Positions 1-8,541 of a DNA stretch of 64,000 nucleotides are shown here, in pieces. The notes below the pieces were generated by a model. The model ran no database searches and was not told where the DNA came from. It was given only the letters and a program-made list of their open reading frames with translations. The translations under genes and the position numbers were made by a program. Origin of the DNA: Pseudomonadota bacterium (GTDB lineage Bacteria; Pseudomonadota; Gammaproteobacteria; Steroidobacterales; Steroidobacteraceae); NCBI GenBank assembly GCA_025356815.1, contig JANXQL010000029.1, positions 60,253 through 124,252 on the forward strand. The letters run 5' to 3'. Each line of letters opens with the position of its first letter. Position 1 is the first letter of the stretch.

Positions 1-550
1 ACGCCGTCAGGTTAGCAAACGCCTCGCGCCCGCCGAAGCGCACGGCAATCTGGGCTACGAACGACAGCTGCACATCGGCGCCGGTCAGCTCGCTGCCGAC
101 GAAGTACGCGCGCCCCGCCAATTCGCTGTCGAGCCAGCCGAGATGGTTCTGGATCTCGCTCTCGATACGCGGGTGGAGCGGCATGCCTGCAGCCCCCAGC
201 CGCCCGACGTACAGTTTCAACAGCAATGGCAGCATCGCCGAGCCCTCCGCGTAATGCAGCAGCTGCACGTAGCGATCGTAATCGACGGATTCCGGGACTG
301 GAATGAACCTGCCCGCGCCGTAGCGGCGCAGCAGGTAGTCGACGATCGCGCCGGACTCGATGAGCACCTGCCCGCGATCGCGCAGCACCGGCGCCTTACC
401 CAGCGGATGAATGGCCTTGAGCTCGGGTGGGGCGAGGTTGGTCACCGGGTCGCGCTGGTAGCAGACCACCTCGTACGGTAGCCCGAGTTCCTCCAGCAGC
501 CAGGTAATGCGGCGTGAGCGCGAGGCGTTCAGGTGGTGGACTTCGATCAT
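1..550 (-). CDS. Glutathione S-transferase (3' end outside window)
   Basis: The reverse strand reads a cytosolic glutathione S-transferase beginning MIEVHHLNASRSRRITWLLE. It has an N-terminal thioredoxin-like domain with SRSRR near residues 10-14 (the usual GSH-activating Ser/Tyr position), the cis-Pro/APVL segment (GKAPVL) and the ESGAIVDYLL motif. The helical C-terminal domain follows (residues about 88 onward, including ELTGADVQLSF). About 183 codons are visible and the stop lies beyond base 1. The start is the ATG at 550, which overlaps the TGA of the upstream membrane-protein gene by four bases, so the two are probably translated together. The family is clear; the substrate cannot be predicted. 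Confidence 0.9.
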   Translation of the reverse strand, partial: MIEVHHLNASRSRRITWLLEELGLPYEVVCYQRDPVTNLAPPELKAIHPLGKAPVLRDRGQVLIESGAIVDYLLRRYGAGRFIPVPESVDYDRYVQLLHYAEGSAMLPLLLKLYVGRLGAAGMPLHPRIESEIQNHLGWLDSELAGRAYFVGSELTGADVQLSFVAQIAVRFGGREAFANLTA

Positions 551-807
551 GGAACCCTCCTGGCCCGTGCAATCCGTCGCTGCAACAAGGCGTAGCCGGC
601 AATTCCGAGCCAAATGATGTTGAGAAACACAGACGGAAAGGCTTCATTCCAGGCGCCGTTGACGATCAGCCCCATCGCACCCAGCAGATTCATCCATCGG
701 TAGGCGACAGAGTCGGTCTGTAGCCGCTTGAGGGTCAGCAGCCCGTATGACAGCACGATCAGCGCCGCCCCGATCCAGCCGATAATTTCCACCCACCAGC
801 TCAGCAT
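547..807 (-). CDS. Small membrane protein, CBU_0592-like family
   Basis: An 86-residue protein starting MLSWWVEIIGWIGAAL, with about three hydrophobic helices separated by the short loop TLKRLQTDSVAYRWMN and by NGAWNEAFPSVFLN. The pattern (WIGAALIVLSYGLL, then NLLGA.GLIVNG, then FPSVFLNIIWL) fits the small conserved membrane-protein family often labelled CBU_0592, whose function is unknown. The longer open frame to 867 adds an Arg-rich, non-membrane N-terminus that does not look real, so I start at the internal Met. Its stop overlaps the start of the downstream glutathione S-transferase by 4 nt. Confidence 0.75.
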   Translation of the reverse strand: MLSWWVEIIGWIGAALIVLSYGLLTLKRLQTDSVAYRWMNLLGAMGLIVNGAWNEAFPSVFLNIIWLGIAGYALLQRRIARARRVP

Positions 808-951
808 CGGAGACCCTCTGATTCGCGGCATGGGCGTCCGCCGGCAACGCCCGGCGCAATGCCGCATCCGCCAGTACTGTAGAGGCTGGCGGCGAGAGCC
901 ACAATGCGCCCCCGGTCAGCGCACGCTCATTCGTCATCGGTCTCGGGTAGC

Positions 952-2379
952 ATGAACGACGAGCCTTATGACGGGGCAAGGGATCGGCCAATGTTTGACG
1001 GCAGCTGCCGGACGATCGCCATCATCGGAGCTGGGTACTCTGGCACCGTGGTGGCCATCAACCTGCTGCGAGAAGCGGCCACCCGCCCGTTGCGGGTGGT
1101 GCTGGTGGAGCGAGGGGCCGCCTTCGCCCGCGGCGTCGCCTACGCCAGCCGCGACTACCCCTACATGCTCAACGTGCCCACCTCGCACATGTCGGCGACG
1201 AGCGCCGAGCCGGACGAGTTCCTGCGTTTCGCGCAGCGGCAGAATCCGAGTGTTCGCGGCGACGCTTTCCTGCCCCGGACGCTGTACGGCGACTACCTCG
1301 ACGAACTACTCAGGAACGCCGCGGCCCGCTCACGCGCGAACGTGGAGCTCGTTCTGCGCAATGGCACCGTCGTGGACGTCACGACCGAACGCGGGCTCGC
1401 CGTGAAGTTCGCCGACGGCTCAACGATCGCGGCCGACGATGTCGTACTCGCGCTGGGCAACCCGCCGGCGGCGGATCCGTGCTGCGGCGGCTCGCTCGTG
1501 GCCATCCCCGGCGTCCGGCCCGATCCGTGGACGTCGAGCGAGAGTGCCGACCCCGCCATGCCCCTGCTGATCATTGGCACTGGGCTGACAATGGCGGACG
1601 TTGTCTGCGCCACGATTGCGAAGACGCCGCAACGCCGGATATATGTGCTATCACGCCATGGCCTGGTTCCACCTGAGCAGACGAATTTCCAGCGCGTGCC
1701 GGTGCCCTTCGCGGCGCGCCGCCTCGCGGCGGCGACGTCGATCCGGCGACTGGTCGCGGACACGCGCCAGCTGGTGCGCGAGGTTGAGCAGCGGGGCGGC
1801 GACTGGCGTACCGCGGTCTCCGCCGTACGTCACGAGGCGCCATCGCTTTGGCGCGCCCTGCCGACGACAGAGCGGCGCCGCTTCCTGCGTCACGTGCGCA
1901 CCTACTGGGACGTCCACCGGCACCGCCTGCCGGGGTCGGTGCGCGCGCGAATCGAGGCGCTGCACGCCAGCGGCCAGCTCAAGCTGCACGCCGGCCGTAT
2001 CGTGGAGGTCGAAGCCATGCCGTCGGGTGACCTGAACGCGCACTGGCGACCGCGTGGGCACACGCTTCCCCTTACGTTGCGGGTCAGCGAAATCGCCAAC
2101 TGCACGGGCCCGGACTATGATGTGCGCCGCTCGACCGACCCGCTGCTCTCCACCCTCGCCGCCCGCGGCACCGTGGCGCCCGACGAACTCGGGCTGGGCA
2201 TGCGTACCGGAGCGTACGGCGTCGTCATTGGCAGCCGCGGCCAGACCGAGCGGCGCCTTTACTACGTCGGTCCGATGCTGCGGGCGACGCACTGGGAAGC
2301 AACCGCCGCAGCCGAATTGCGTACCCATGCCGAGGCGCTTTCCCGGCACCTGCTGGTCCAGGACCGGCGCAGCCGCTAA
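952..2379 (+). CDS. FAD/NAD(P)-binding protein
   Basis: A 475-residue flavoprotein. A Rossmann dinucleotide-binding motif, IAIIGAGYSGTVVAINLL, lies at about residues 22-40, followed by acidic and Arg residues (VLVERGAAFARGVAYA). A second glycine-rich motif, LLIIGTGLTMADVV, near residue 205 is the NAD(P)-binding half. YMLNVPTSHMSA is a segment typical of the 'FAD-NAD(P)-binding' (HI0933/YdhS-like) family, whose substrates are mostly unknown. The ATG at 952 (MNDEPYDG) is preferred over upstream in-frame codons because the extra N-terminus is low-complexity. It stands alone, 114 bp before the methyltransferase gene. Family is fairly certain, reaction unknown. Confidence 0.75.
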   Translation: MNDEPYDGARDRPMFDGSCRTIAIIGAGYSGTVVAINLLREAATRPLRVVLVERGAAFARGVAYASRDYPYMLNVPTSHMSATSAEPDEFLRFAQRQNPSVRGDAFLPRTLYGDYLDELLRNAAARSRANVELVLRNGTVVDVTTERGLAVKFADGSTIAADDVVLALGNPPAADPCCGGSLVAIPGVRPDPWTSSESADPAMPLLIIGTGLTMADVVCATIAKTPQRRIYVLSRHGLVPPEQTNFQRVPVPFAARRLAAATSIRRLVADTRQLVREVEQRGGDWRTAVSAVRHEAPSLWRALPTTERRRFLRHVRTYWDVHRHRLPGSVRARIEALHASGQLKLHAGRIVEVEAMPSGDLNAHWRPRGHTLPLTLRVSEIANCTGPDYDVRRSTDPLLSTLAARGTVAPDELGLGMRTGAYGVVIGSRGQTERRLYYVGPMLRATHWEATAAAELRTHAEALSRHLLVQDRRSR

Positions 2380-2493
2380 GGCGATCCCCGGTCAATTGCT
2401 GCGCTGCGCCACCTGGGGCTGCTTTCGCGCTAGGATCGGCGTCCGCGCCCCCGCACGCGCGGGTGTCAGGATCCACTTTCGGTCGTTGAGGTC

Positions 2494-3564
2494 ATGATGT
2501 CCGGCAGGCTGTCCACCCTTCTCGCCCAGCGTCCCTGGCTGCTCGCCGACGGCGCCACCGGCAGCAACCTGTTCACTATGGGCCTCGTGTCCGGAGAGGC
2601 GCCGGAGCTGTGGAATGTCGCTCACCCGGACCGGATCCTCGCGCTGCACAAGAGTTTTGTAGACGCCGGTGCCGACATCATTCTAACCAACAGCTTCGGC
2701 GGCACGCGCTACCGGCTGAAGCTGCACAACGCCGAGCACCGCGTCCGTGAGCTGAATGTGAGTGCCGCGAGGATCGCGCGCACCGCGGCAGATTCCAGCG
2801 GCCGCGACGTCGTCGTCGCCGGCAGCATCGGGCCCACTGGCGAGATCCTCGAACCGATCGGCCCGCTGTCGGCGAACGACGCGCGTGCGGCATTCGCGGA
2901 ACAGGCCGCGGCGCTCGCCGAAGGCGGCGCTGACGTGCTTTGGATCGAGACGATGTCGTCGCGCGAAGAGATCGAAGCGGCCATCGAAGGCGCGCGCACC
3001 AGTGGGCTGCCCGTAGTGAGCACGCTGAGCTTCGACACCAACGGCCGGACGATGATGTCGCTGACACCCAGCGAACTCGCCTCGATCCACCGCAGCCACT
3101 CGCTGCTCGCCTGCGGCAGCAACTGCGGCGTCGGGCCATCGGAGCTCGTTGCCTCGATCCTGAATCTCGCCAACGCGTCCGAGCCGTCGGCGGTGCTTGT
3201 CGCCAAGGCAAACTGCGGCATCCCGCAGTACGTTGATGGTGCGATTCGCTACGACGGCACCCCGGAGCTGATGGCGACTTACGCCTGCATGGCCTTCGAC
3301 GCCGGCGCACGGATCATCGGTGGCTGCTGCGGGACCACCGCAGAGCACCTACGCGTGATGCGCACGGCGCTGGAGCGGCACACGCGCGGCGAGCGCCCGG
3401 ACGTGGCGGCAATCGAGTCACGCCTGGGGGCGATCACGACCGGCGCGCGCGCGCAGTTGCAGGGCCTGATGGATCGCGCCTCGGGCGCCGCCCCGGGCTC
3501 GGTCGGCAGGCGCGCGACCGGGCGCCGCGGGACGCCGCGGAGCGACAGCACGCCCGGCTCCTGA
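2494..3564 (+). CDS. bmt: Betaine/homocysteine S-methyltransferase
   Basis: A 356-residue (beta/alpha)8 methyltransferase of the homocysteine S-methyltransferase (pfam02574) family, which moves a methyl group from a donor to homocysteine to give methionine. Substrate-site motifs LLADGATGSNL (17-26) and TNSFGG (65-70) are present. The three zinc ligands are visible as C211 (GSNCG) and the pair C278-C279 (GGCCGT). The overall pattern resembles bacterial glycine-betaine-dependent enzymes more than MmuM. A Pro/Arg-rich tail of about 25 residues follows the fold. The context supports a betaine donor: this window also carries a predicted betaine-producing phosphonate operon and choline genes. The specific donor is an inference. 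Confidence 0.8.
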   Translation: MMSGRLSTLLAQRPWLLADGATGSNLFTMGLVSGEAPELWNVAHPDRILALHKSFVDAGADIILTNSFGGTRYRLKLHNAEHRVRELNVSAARIARTAADSSGRDVVVAGSIGPTGEILEPIGPLSANDARAAFAEQAAALAEGGADVLWIETMSSREEIEAAIEGARTSGLPVVSTLSFDTNGRTMMSLTPSELASIHRSHSLLACGSNCGVGPSELVASILNLANASEPSAVLVAKANCGIPQYVDGAIRYDGTPELMATYACMAFDAGARIIGGCCGTTAEHLRVMRTALERHTRGERPDVAAIESRLGAITTGARAQLQGLMDRASGAAPGSVGRRATGRRGTPRSDSTPGS

Positions 3565-3610
3565 CCCCGGCCGCCCTGCGCAAGGGATCTGTGCCGGGTT
3601 CGAACCAAAG

Positions 3611-3626
3611 TGTGACGGCTGTCACA
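3611..3626. promoter_or_regulatory. CRP-like palindrome TGTGA-N6-TCACA
   Basis: The sequence TGTGACGGCTGTCACA matches the full CRP/Clp consensus TGTGA-N6-TCACA with both half-sites perfect. It sits 47 bp after the methyltransferase stop and 182 bp before the start of the hydrolase-like gene, where an activator site for the downstream gene could lie. No regulator gene of this family is in the window. Confidence 0.55.
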
Positions 3627-3694
3627 GACCCTGCGTCTAAACGCCAGAAGTAGGGTTTTTGCCCAGTCGGACCACTCCATACTTATGTCGCCGT

Positions 3695-3790
3695 AAAGGG
3701 ACATCCGGCTGGAAAGTCACCCTTTCCCTTCCGCCTGTCCCGCCACGTCGGCGCAGACGCGCCGGCGCCGGCCTGGAGCCTGGCTCCAGG
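3695..3790 (+). other. Hairpin-rich leader before the hydrolase-like gene
   Basis: Two inverted repeats lie in the 243-bp gap: AAAGGG (3695-3700) with CCCTTT (3720-3725), and a perfect 8-bp stem CCTGGAGC (3772-3779) with GCTCCAGG (3783-3790) over a 3-nt loop, ending 17 nt before the proposed ATG. No T-run follows, so it is not an obvious intrinsic terminator. It could be a leader structure or a protein-binding site. I do not recognise a known riboswitch. Confidence 0.3.
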
Positions 3791-3807
3791 AAACTGACGT
3801 CAGACCT

Positions 3808-5436
3808 ATGGCACCGACGATTGACCCCAGCAACCGCATCTCTGCCGACCGCCCGGCGCTGCGGAGCATCGCAGGCGCTGCCCAGCGCCGCGGACAGACA
3901 CCGCTTGCACCGCTGACGCGTGGCGAACATGGTGCCAGTTCGATCACGGCGGGTACGCTACGCAGCGTGATCGCAGCCTCCGATGCGTTACGCCTTCGCC
4001 CCGCCGCCTGCGCCGACAACCCTGCAGAAACGGTCCGCGCGGCGCACGCCCTCGCGGAACTGCTGCGTCGCTTCCAAGCCACGTCGCGCCAGTGCGTGCG
4101 CGAATGGCTTCACGATCCGCAGCCCACCGTCTGGCTGGTCGAGGCGGCGTCAGGACGCATCGTCGGCACGATGTCCGAACCCACGGTCACCGGCTCCGCC
4201 GTGGATGCGGGCGTTCAGGGCACGCTCGCGGACGAACAGCCGTTGCACGGACTGCGCGAACGTCACGCCAAAGCGGGCGTCGGCGTGCCGGTGATACTTG
4301 CACAGCGGGCGCCGCCGCAGGTCGGCGCAATGCGCCCGTCGCCGTCGGATGTGCTGTCGAGGACCGCCGTGGTCGGCATCGAGCGCGGCTTCGACACCCG
4401 CATCCGCTCGATCCGCATCCGCCTGCACGACCCGGATGAGCGCGTGCAGGTGAGGCTGCACGGTCGCGAGCATCCGTTGGCCGCGGACCACACGGCCGCG
4501 GTCGCACATATGCTGGGCCGGGAGCGCCGCCTGTTCGCGGGCGCCCCTTCGATCTCCGACTCACTCGTGCATCCTGCACGGGAGGGCTTCACGCCGTTAA
4601 CGCCGATGCGACCCGGCCAGACGCCGCTGGTGCTGATCGAGGGCGCGGGCCTGTCGCCGTTGATGATGGCGCAGGTCGCGAACGCGGTCGTCGGCGACGC
4701 TGCCCTGCGGGCGCGCTACCAGGTCTGGCTCTATCGCTATCCGATGACGGCGCCGCTGTTCCTGAGTGCAGGCCGGCTGCGGGCTGACCTTGGGCGCTTC
4801 TATGCCGCGCTCGCCGCGCAATCCGATCGGCCTGCGCAGTCCAACGCCGTGTTCGTCGCGCAGGGCCCAGGCGCGCTACTCGCGCGCTCGCTGCTGCTCG
4901 ACGCGACCAGCGCCATCTGGAACGCGGTATTCACCGGGCCAGCCGCGACGCTGCAGCTGCCGGCCCTCGAGCGGCGCGTACTCGAGCGTCTGCTTTGCTG
5001 GCGGCCGTGCGGGCACGTCGCGCGAGTCATTGCCGTTGGCACTCCAGGCAACCTCGCGGCGCTCACCGCCGGCGTCGGCGAACGGGCGGTTCAGAGTCTG
5101 CTTCAGCAGCCCTTGCGACTGCGCGCCGCACTCGCCTCGATCCACGAACGCGCCTGCGGGATGCTGCAGGCGCCATCTCCCGGCACCGGTGCGCCGCGCC
5201 ACGCCGAGCCCCTGCATCAGGCGGTCCACGCAGGCGCCGTGGCGGCCGATCGGGCGCTGCTGGCACGCCTCGCCGAGGCCGATCCGCCTTCGGGCGCCTC
5301 CCTCTACCAGCCCGGCAGTGCCACCGTGCCGGCGGCCCGCCTGACACGCGTCGCGGACGGCTCGCCACTGGGCCCGCAGGTCATGCGCCAGCTCCTGGAC
5401 TGGCTCGGGCAGTTTGAAACTGTGACAAGTCTCTGA
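3808..5436 (+). CDS. Degenerate alpha/beta-hydrolase-like protein lacking the nucleophile
   Basis: A 542-residue protein. The C-terminal half follows a bacterial alpha/beta-hydrolase family: a PLAAD segment, REGFTPLTPMRPGQTPLVLIEG as the first core strand, RYQVWLYRYP, then a strand ending in the nucleophile elbow. Where relatives have G-H-S-M-G-G this one reads AQGPGA, so the catalytic Ser and its His neighbour are gone. The TPHRGS-type segment reads TPGNLA. The frame is otherwise intact over more than 1.6 kb, so the gene looks maintained rather than broken. The N-terminal 180 residues are unrecognised. A role as a non-catalytic binding protein is only a guess. There is no clear ribosome-binding site at the ATG. 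Confidence 0.6.
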   Translation: MAPTIDPSNRISADRPALRSIAGAAQRRGQTPLAPLTRGEHGASSITAGTLRSVIAASDALRLRPAACADNPAETVRAAHALAELLRRFQATSRQCVREWLHDPQPTVWLVEAASGRIVGTMSEPTVTGSAVDAGVQGTLADEQPLHGLRERHAKAGVGVPVILAQRAPPQVGAMRPSPSDVLSRTAVVGIERGFDTRIRSIRIRLHDPDERVQVRLHGREHPLAADHTAAVAHMLGRERRLFAGAPSISDSLVHPAREGFTPLTPMRPGQTPLVLIEGAGLSPLMMAQVANAVVGDAALRARYQVWLYRYPMTAPLFLSAGRLRADLGRFYAALAAQSDRPAQSNAVFVAQGPGALLARSLLLDATSAIWNAVFTGPAATLQLPALERRVLERLLCWRPCGHVARVIAVGTPGNLAALTAGVGERAVQSLLQQPLRLRAALASIHERACGMLQAPSPGTGAPRHAEPLHQAVHAGAVAADRALLARLAEADPPSGASLYQPGSATVPAARLTRVADGSPLGPQVMRQLLDWLGQFETVTSL

Positions 5437-5507
5437 GTCAGAAGGAGTTTCGGTAGGCAGAATCCGTAGTGTTACGCTCTTTGCACTGCTCTAGAATCGT
5501 CTCCTTC

Positions 5508-5849
5508 ATGAAAGCCAGTGTCTGCGCCCGGTTGCTTGTGTCGCTGCTGCTGCTCTGGCAGCTGGCGGCCGCGAGCGCGCTCGAGCCCTCGCACGCGGCA
5601 GTCGGTGGCCACGCCGCAGTTGCGACCGCCGGGCATTGTGCCAAGCTTTCGGCCACGGATTCCTCTGCTCCCGCCCCCTCGCAGCCTTGCTGTGAGCAGG
5701 GCCCCGGCTGCCACTGCCTGCAGGCGCTTGCGCTGGGTCTCCCAGACCTGGATCTTGCGCACGTCGCGCGGGATTCCGTGCAGGTCGTGCTGCTGCGGAC
5801 ACCGCCGCCGAGCCTGCAGACCGACGAGCACTTCCGTCCCCCGATCTAG
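5508..5849 (+). CDS. CopL-like small exported metal-binding protein
   Basis: A 113-residue protein starting MKASVCARLLVSLLLLWQLA, an obvious signal peptide. The mature part is short and rich in His and Cys (GHCAKLS, then QPCCEQGPGCHCLQAL near the middle), resembling CopL-type regulatory or metal-binding proteins that precede copper-resistance genes in Xanthomonas-like bacteria. It lies just upstream of cusCBA on the same strand with a 107-bp gap and is probably co-expressed. An upstream in-frame ATG at 5469 would put the signal peptide too far in. Family similarity is judged by eye from the Cys/His pattern, so the name is tentative. Confidence 0.6.
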   Translation: MKASVCARLLVSLLLLWQLAAASALEPSHAAVGGHAAVATAGHCAKLSATDSSAPAPSQPCCEQGPGCHCLQALALGLPDLDLAHVARDSVQVVLLRTPPPSLQTDEHFRPPI

Positions 5850-5956
5850 GTCGACCCCGACCTGAACCACTCCGGTACCGGCGATGCTGGTGCGCGGCTC
5901 GTTTGCGTTCCCGCTATGCCCGACCCCTCGTCGGCGTACGGCGGAGGTCCCTCGAC

Positions 5957-7273
5957 ATGATCAATACCATCGACGCGCGGGTTCCCCGCCGCGCCACCAT
6001 CGCTGCCGGCGCGCTACTCACGCTCTCGTGGCTGCTGTCGCCCAGTTGCACGGCCGCCCCTGTCTCGCTCGCCGCACTGGTCGCCGAGGCCCGCACCCGC
6101 AACCCCGAGATCCGAGCGGCCCGCCTGCAGCACGCCGCAGCCCTGGAGCGGCGGCGCCCGGCTGCAGCCCTCGAGGACCCAATGCTTGAGGTCGGGATTG
6201 TCAACGCACCGCTACCACTGAGCTTGCGCCGCGACGACATGACCATGCAGATGCTGGGCATCACCCAGAAATTGCCGTTTCCGGGCAAGCGCGGCCTGCG
6301 CGAGGCGGCGGCGATCGCGGACGCCGACGTCGTCGGCCATGCCGTCGATGAGACGGTCAACCGGGTCAGTCGCGATCTCGCCCTCGCCTATGAGGACCTG
6401 CGCGTCGCAGTGCGCGCCATCGCGCTGGCCGAGCGCACGCGCGCCGTCCTCGGCCAAATGGTGAATGTTGCCCAAACACGCTACGCGCTGGGACGGGCGA
6501 CCCAATTCGAGGTGCTGCAGGCGGGGACGCGCCTGGCACAGCTGCAGCAGGACCTGTTGCGCTTGCGGACCGATCGCCTAACGGCCGAGAGCGAACTGCG
6601 TCGGCTGACGGGCCGCATCGGCGAGTCCGTATCGATCGAGCCTATGCCGGCGGTCGACCTGCCCGCGCCAGCTGAGGCGGCCAACGACGACGGCAACGGC
6701 AACGAGCGTCCACAGATGCTCGGACTGCGGGCGATGGAGGCCCGCGGCACCGCCGACCTCGCCCTCGCAGAACGGGAATACTTCCCCGACTTCGAGTTGC
6801 GACTCGGCTATGGCCATCGCGAGCGCTCGCTCGACGGGATGCCGCGCGACGACATGGTGACCATGACCGTCGCGGTCAACTTGCCGCTGTGGCGCAAGGA
6901 CCGCCTGGAACCTCGAGTGGCGGAGGCACGAGCACTGCGCGCGCGCGCCGCCGAGATGAGCGCCGAACAGGCGCTGCAGACCCGCGCAGCGCTCGAGCAG
7001 CAACAGGCGCGACTTGAGCAGGCGCGCGCGACCATTGCGCTGTATCACAGCACGCTGTTGCCACAGACCCACGCGGCCGCGCAGGCGGCGCTGTCCGGGT
7101 ACGAGCGTGGCGGTTCGGACCTGACGATGCTGCTCGACGCGACCATGCGTGAATACGACGCCTCCCTCGGCGAGGCGACAGCACTTGCCGCCGGCCAGCG
7201 CGCCGCCGCGGAGATCCAGTTCCTGACCGCCTCGGCGACGACGCGCGAGCCTCTTCCCGGAGCACAGCCATGA
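5957..7273 (+). CDS. cusC: TolC-family outer-membrane factor of a Cus-type efflux system
   Basis: A 438-residue outer-membrane efflux protein with an N-terminal signal (RRATIAAGALLTLSWLLSPSCTA), then the long helical repeats of the TolC fold (LVAEARTRNPEIRAARLQ; later LEQQQARLEQARATIALYH) and a second half resembling the first (DFELRLGYGHRE, NLPLWRKDR). It forms the exit duct for the periplasmic adaptor and inner-membrane pump encoded next. The start is the ATG at 5957, nine bases after a strong GGAGGT. The stop overlaps the ATG of cusB by 4 nt. The Cys in SPSCTA could be a lipidation site, as in CusC, but the signal is longer than usual. Confidence 0.85.
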   Translation: MINTIDARVPRRATIAAGALLTLSWLLSPSCTAAPVSLAALVAEARTRNPEIRAARLQHAAALERRRPAAALEDPMLEVGIVNAPLPLSLRRDDMTMQMLGITQKLPFPGKRGLREAAAIADADVVGHAVDETVNRVSRDLALAYEDLRVAVRAIALAERTRAVLGQMVNVAQTRYALGRATQFEVLQAGTRLAQLQQDLLRLRTDRLTAESELRRLTGRIGESVSIEPMPAVDLPAPAEAANDDGNGNERPQMLGLRAMEARGTADLALAEREYFPDFELRLGYGHRERSLDGMPRDDMVTMTVAVNLPLWRKDRLEPRVAEARALRARAAEMSAEQALQTRAALEQQQARLEQARATIALYHSTLLPQTHAAAQAALSGYERGGSDLTMLLDATMREYDASLGEATALAAGQRAAAEIQFLTASATTREPLPGAQP

Positions 7274-8541
7274 ACCGCCTCATCTTCTGCCTAGCCTGCG
7301 TCGGCTTCGCGCTCGCCGGGCTCGCCGGATGCGGCGGCCGGGAGTCGCCTGGCTCCGCACCGTCCACCACAACCGCCTCGAAGCCGTCCGACGCTGCGCG
7401 CCGGATCCTCTACTACCGTAATCCAATGGGTCTTGCGGACACCTCGCCAGTGCCCAAGAAAGATGCGATGGGCATGGACTACGTGGCCGTCTACGCGGAC
7501 GAGCAGCAGGCCGACGGTCGCGTCGCAATTGGCGCGGGACGCCTGCAGAAGCTCGGCGTTCGCACCGAACTCGCTGCGCCCGCGACCCTGGAGCGCGCGC
7601 TGGCACTGGCGGGCACGCTACAGGCCGACGAGAGCCGCCAGTGGACAGTAAGTGCCCGCTTCGACGGCTGGATCGAGGAGCTGTATGTCGCCACCACCGG
7701 TGCGCGCGTCCGGCGCGGCGATCCCCTGGCCGCCGCCTATGTCCCGGAAGCGTTGGCCGCGCTCGACGAGGCGCGAATCGCAACTACCATGCGGGGCGCG
7801 GTGGCGGCTGCCGACGCCGAGACGCGCGCCCGTGCCGATGCCCTCGTGGCAGGCAGCGCAGCGCGCCTGCACAACTGGGGCATCTCCGAGAGCGATTTTC
7901 GCACGACGCCAGGCGGCCGCACGCTGCTGATCCTGCGTGCGGCCCACGATGGCATCGTCATCGAAAAGAACGCGCGGGTCGGCATGCGCTTCGTCGCCGG
8001 CGACAGCCTCTACCAGCTCGCCGACCTCGGCCGGGTCTGGCTGATCGCGGCAGCGTTCGAGCAGGACCTCGGGCTGCTGCGGCCTGGCATGACAACCATT
8101 GCGAGCGTGCCCTCCTATCCGGGCCGGAACTTCAACGGCAAGGTAGCCTTCATCTCACCCGTTCTGCAGCCGGAGACACGAACGGCCCAGGTGCGCATCG
8201 CGCTGGACAATGCCGACGGCGCACTGAAGCCGTCGATGTATGCAAGTGTCACTGTGCAGGCCGGGATCAGCCAGCGGGCCCTCACCGTCCATGACAGCGC
8301 GATCCTCGACACCGGCACCCGCCGGCTCGTGATCGTCGATCGTGGCGCAGGCGTGTTCGAGCCGCGCGCCGTGGTCACGGGCGCGCGTGGCGGCGGCCGC
8401 ACGGAGATCCTGCAGGGACTGAACGACCACGAATCGGTCGTCGTCAACGGTAATTTCCTGATCGACGCCGAGAGCAATCTCAAGGCCGTGATCGACGGCA
8501 TGGGGCACGACGTGGGCGCCTCTTCGGAGAAACGCCCGTGA
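7270..8541 (+). CDS. cusB: Cus-type periplasmic adaptor (membrane fusion protein)
   Basis: A 423-residue RND adaptor. A lipoprotein-like signal (LAGLAGCGG) is followed by a short heavy-metal-binding-type segment, YYRNPMGLADTSPVPKKDAMGMDYV (Met-rich, typical of CusB/HMBD). Then come the barrel-sandwich hybrid (VSARFDGWIEELYVATTGARVRRGDPLAAAYVPE), a helical hairpin, and beta-barrel and membrane-proximal domains (QPETRTAQVRIALDN). It links the CusA pump to CusC in the periplasm and passes Cu(I)/Ag(I) to the pump. It overlaps both neighbours by 4 nt, which indicates translational coupling. Confidence 0.88.
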   Translation: MNRLIFCLACVGFALAGLAGCGGRESPGSAPSTTTASKPSDAARRILYYRNPMGLADTSPVPKKDAMGMDYVAVYADEQQADGRVAIGAGRLQKLGVRTELAAPATLERALALAGTLQADESRQWTVSARFDGWIEELYVATTGARVRRGDPLAAAYVPEALAALDEARIATTMRGAVAAADAETRARADALVAGSAARLHNWGISESDFRTTPGGRTLLILRAAHDGIVIEKNARVGMRFVAGDSLYQLADLGRVWLIAAAFEQDLGLLRPGMTTIASVPSYPGRNFNGKVAFISPVLQPETRTAQVRIALDNADGALKPSMYASVTVQAGISQRALTVHDSAILDTGTRRLVIVDRGAGVFEPRAVVTGARGGGRTEILQGLNDHESVVVNGNFLIDAESNLKAVIDGMGHDVGASSEKRP

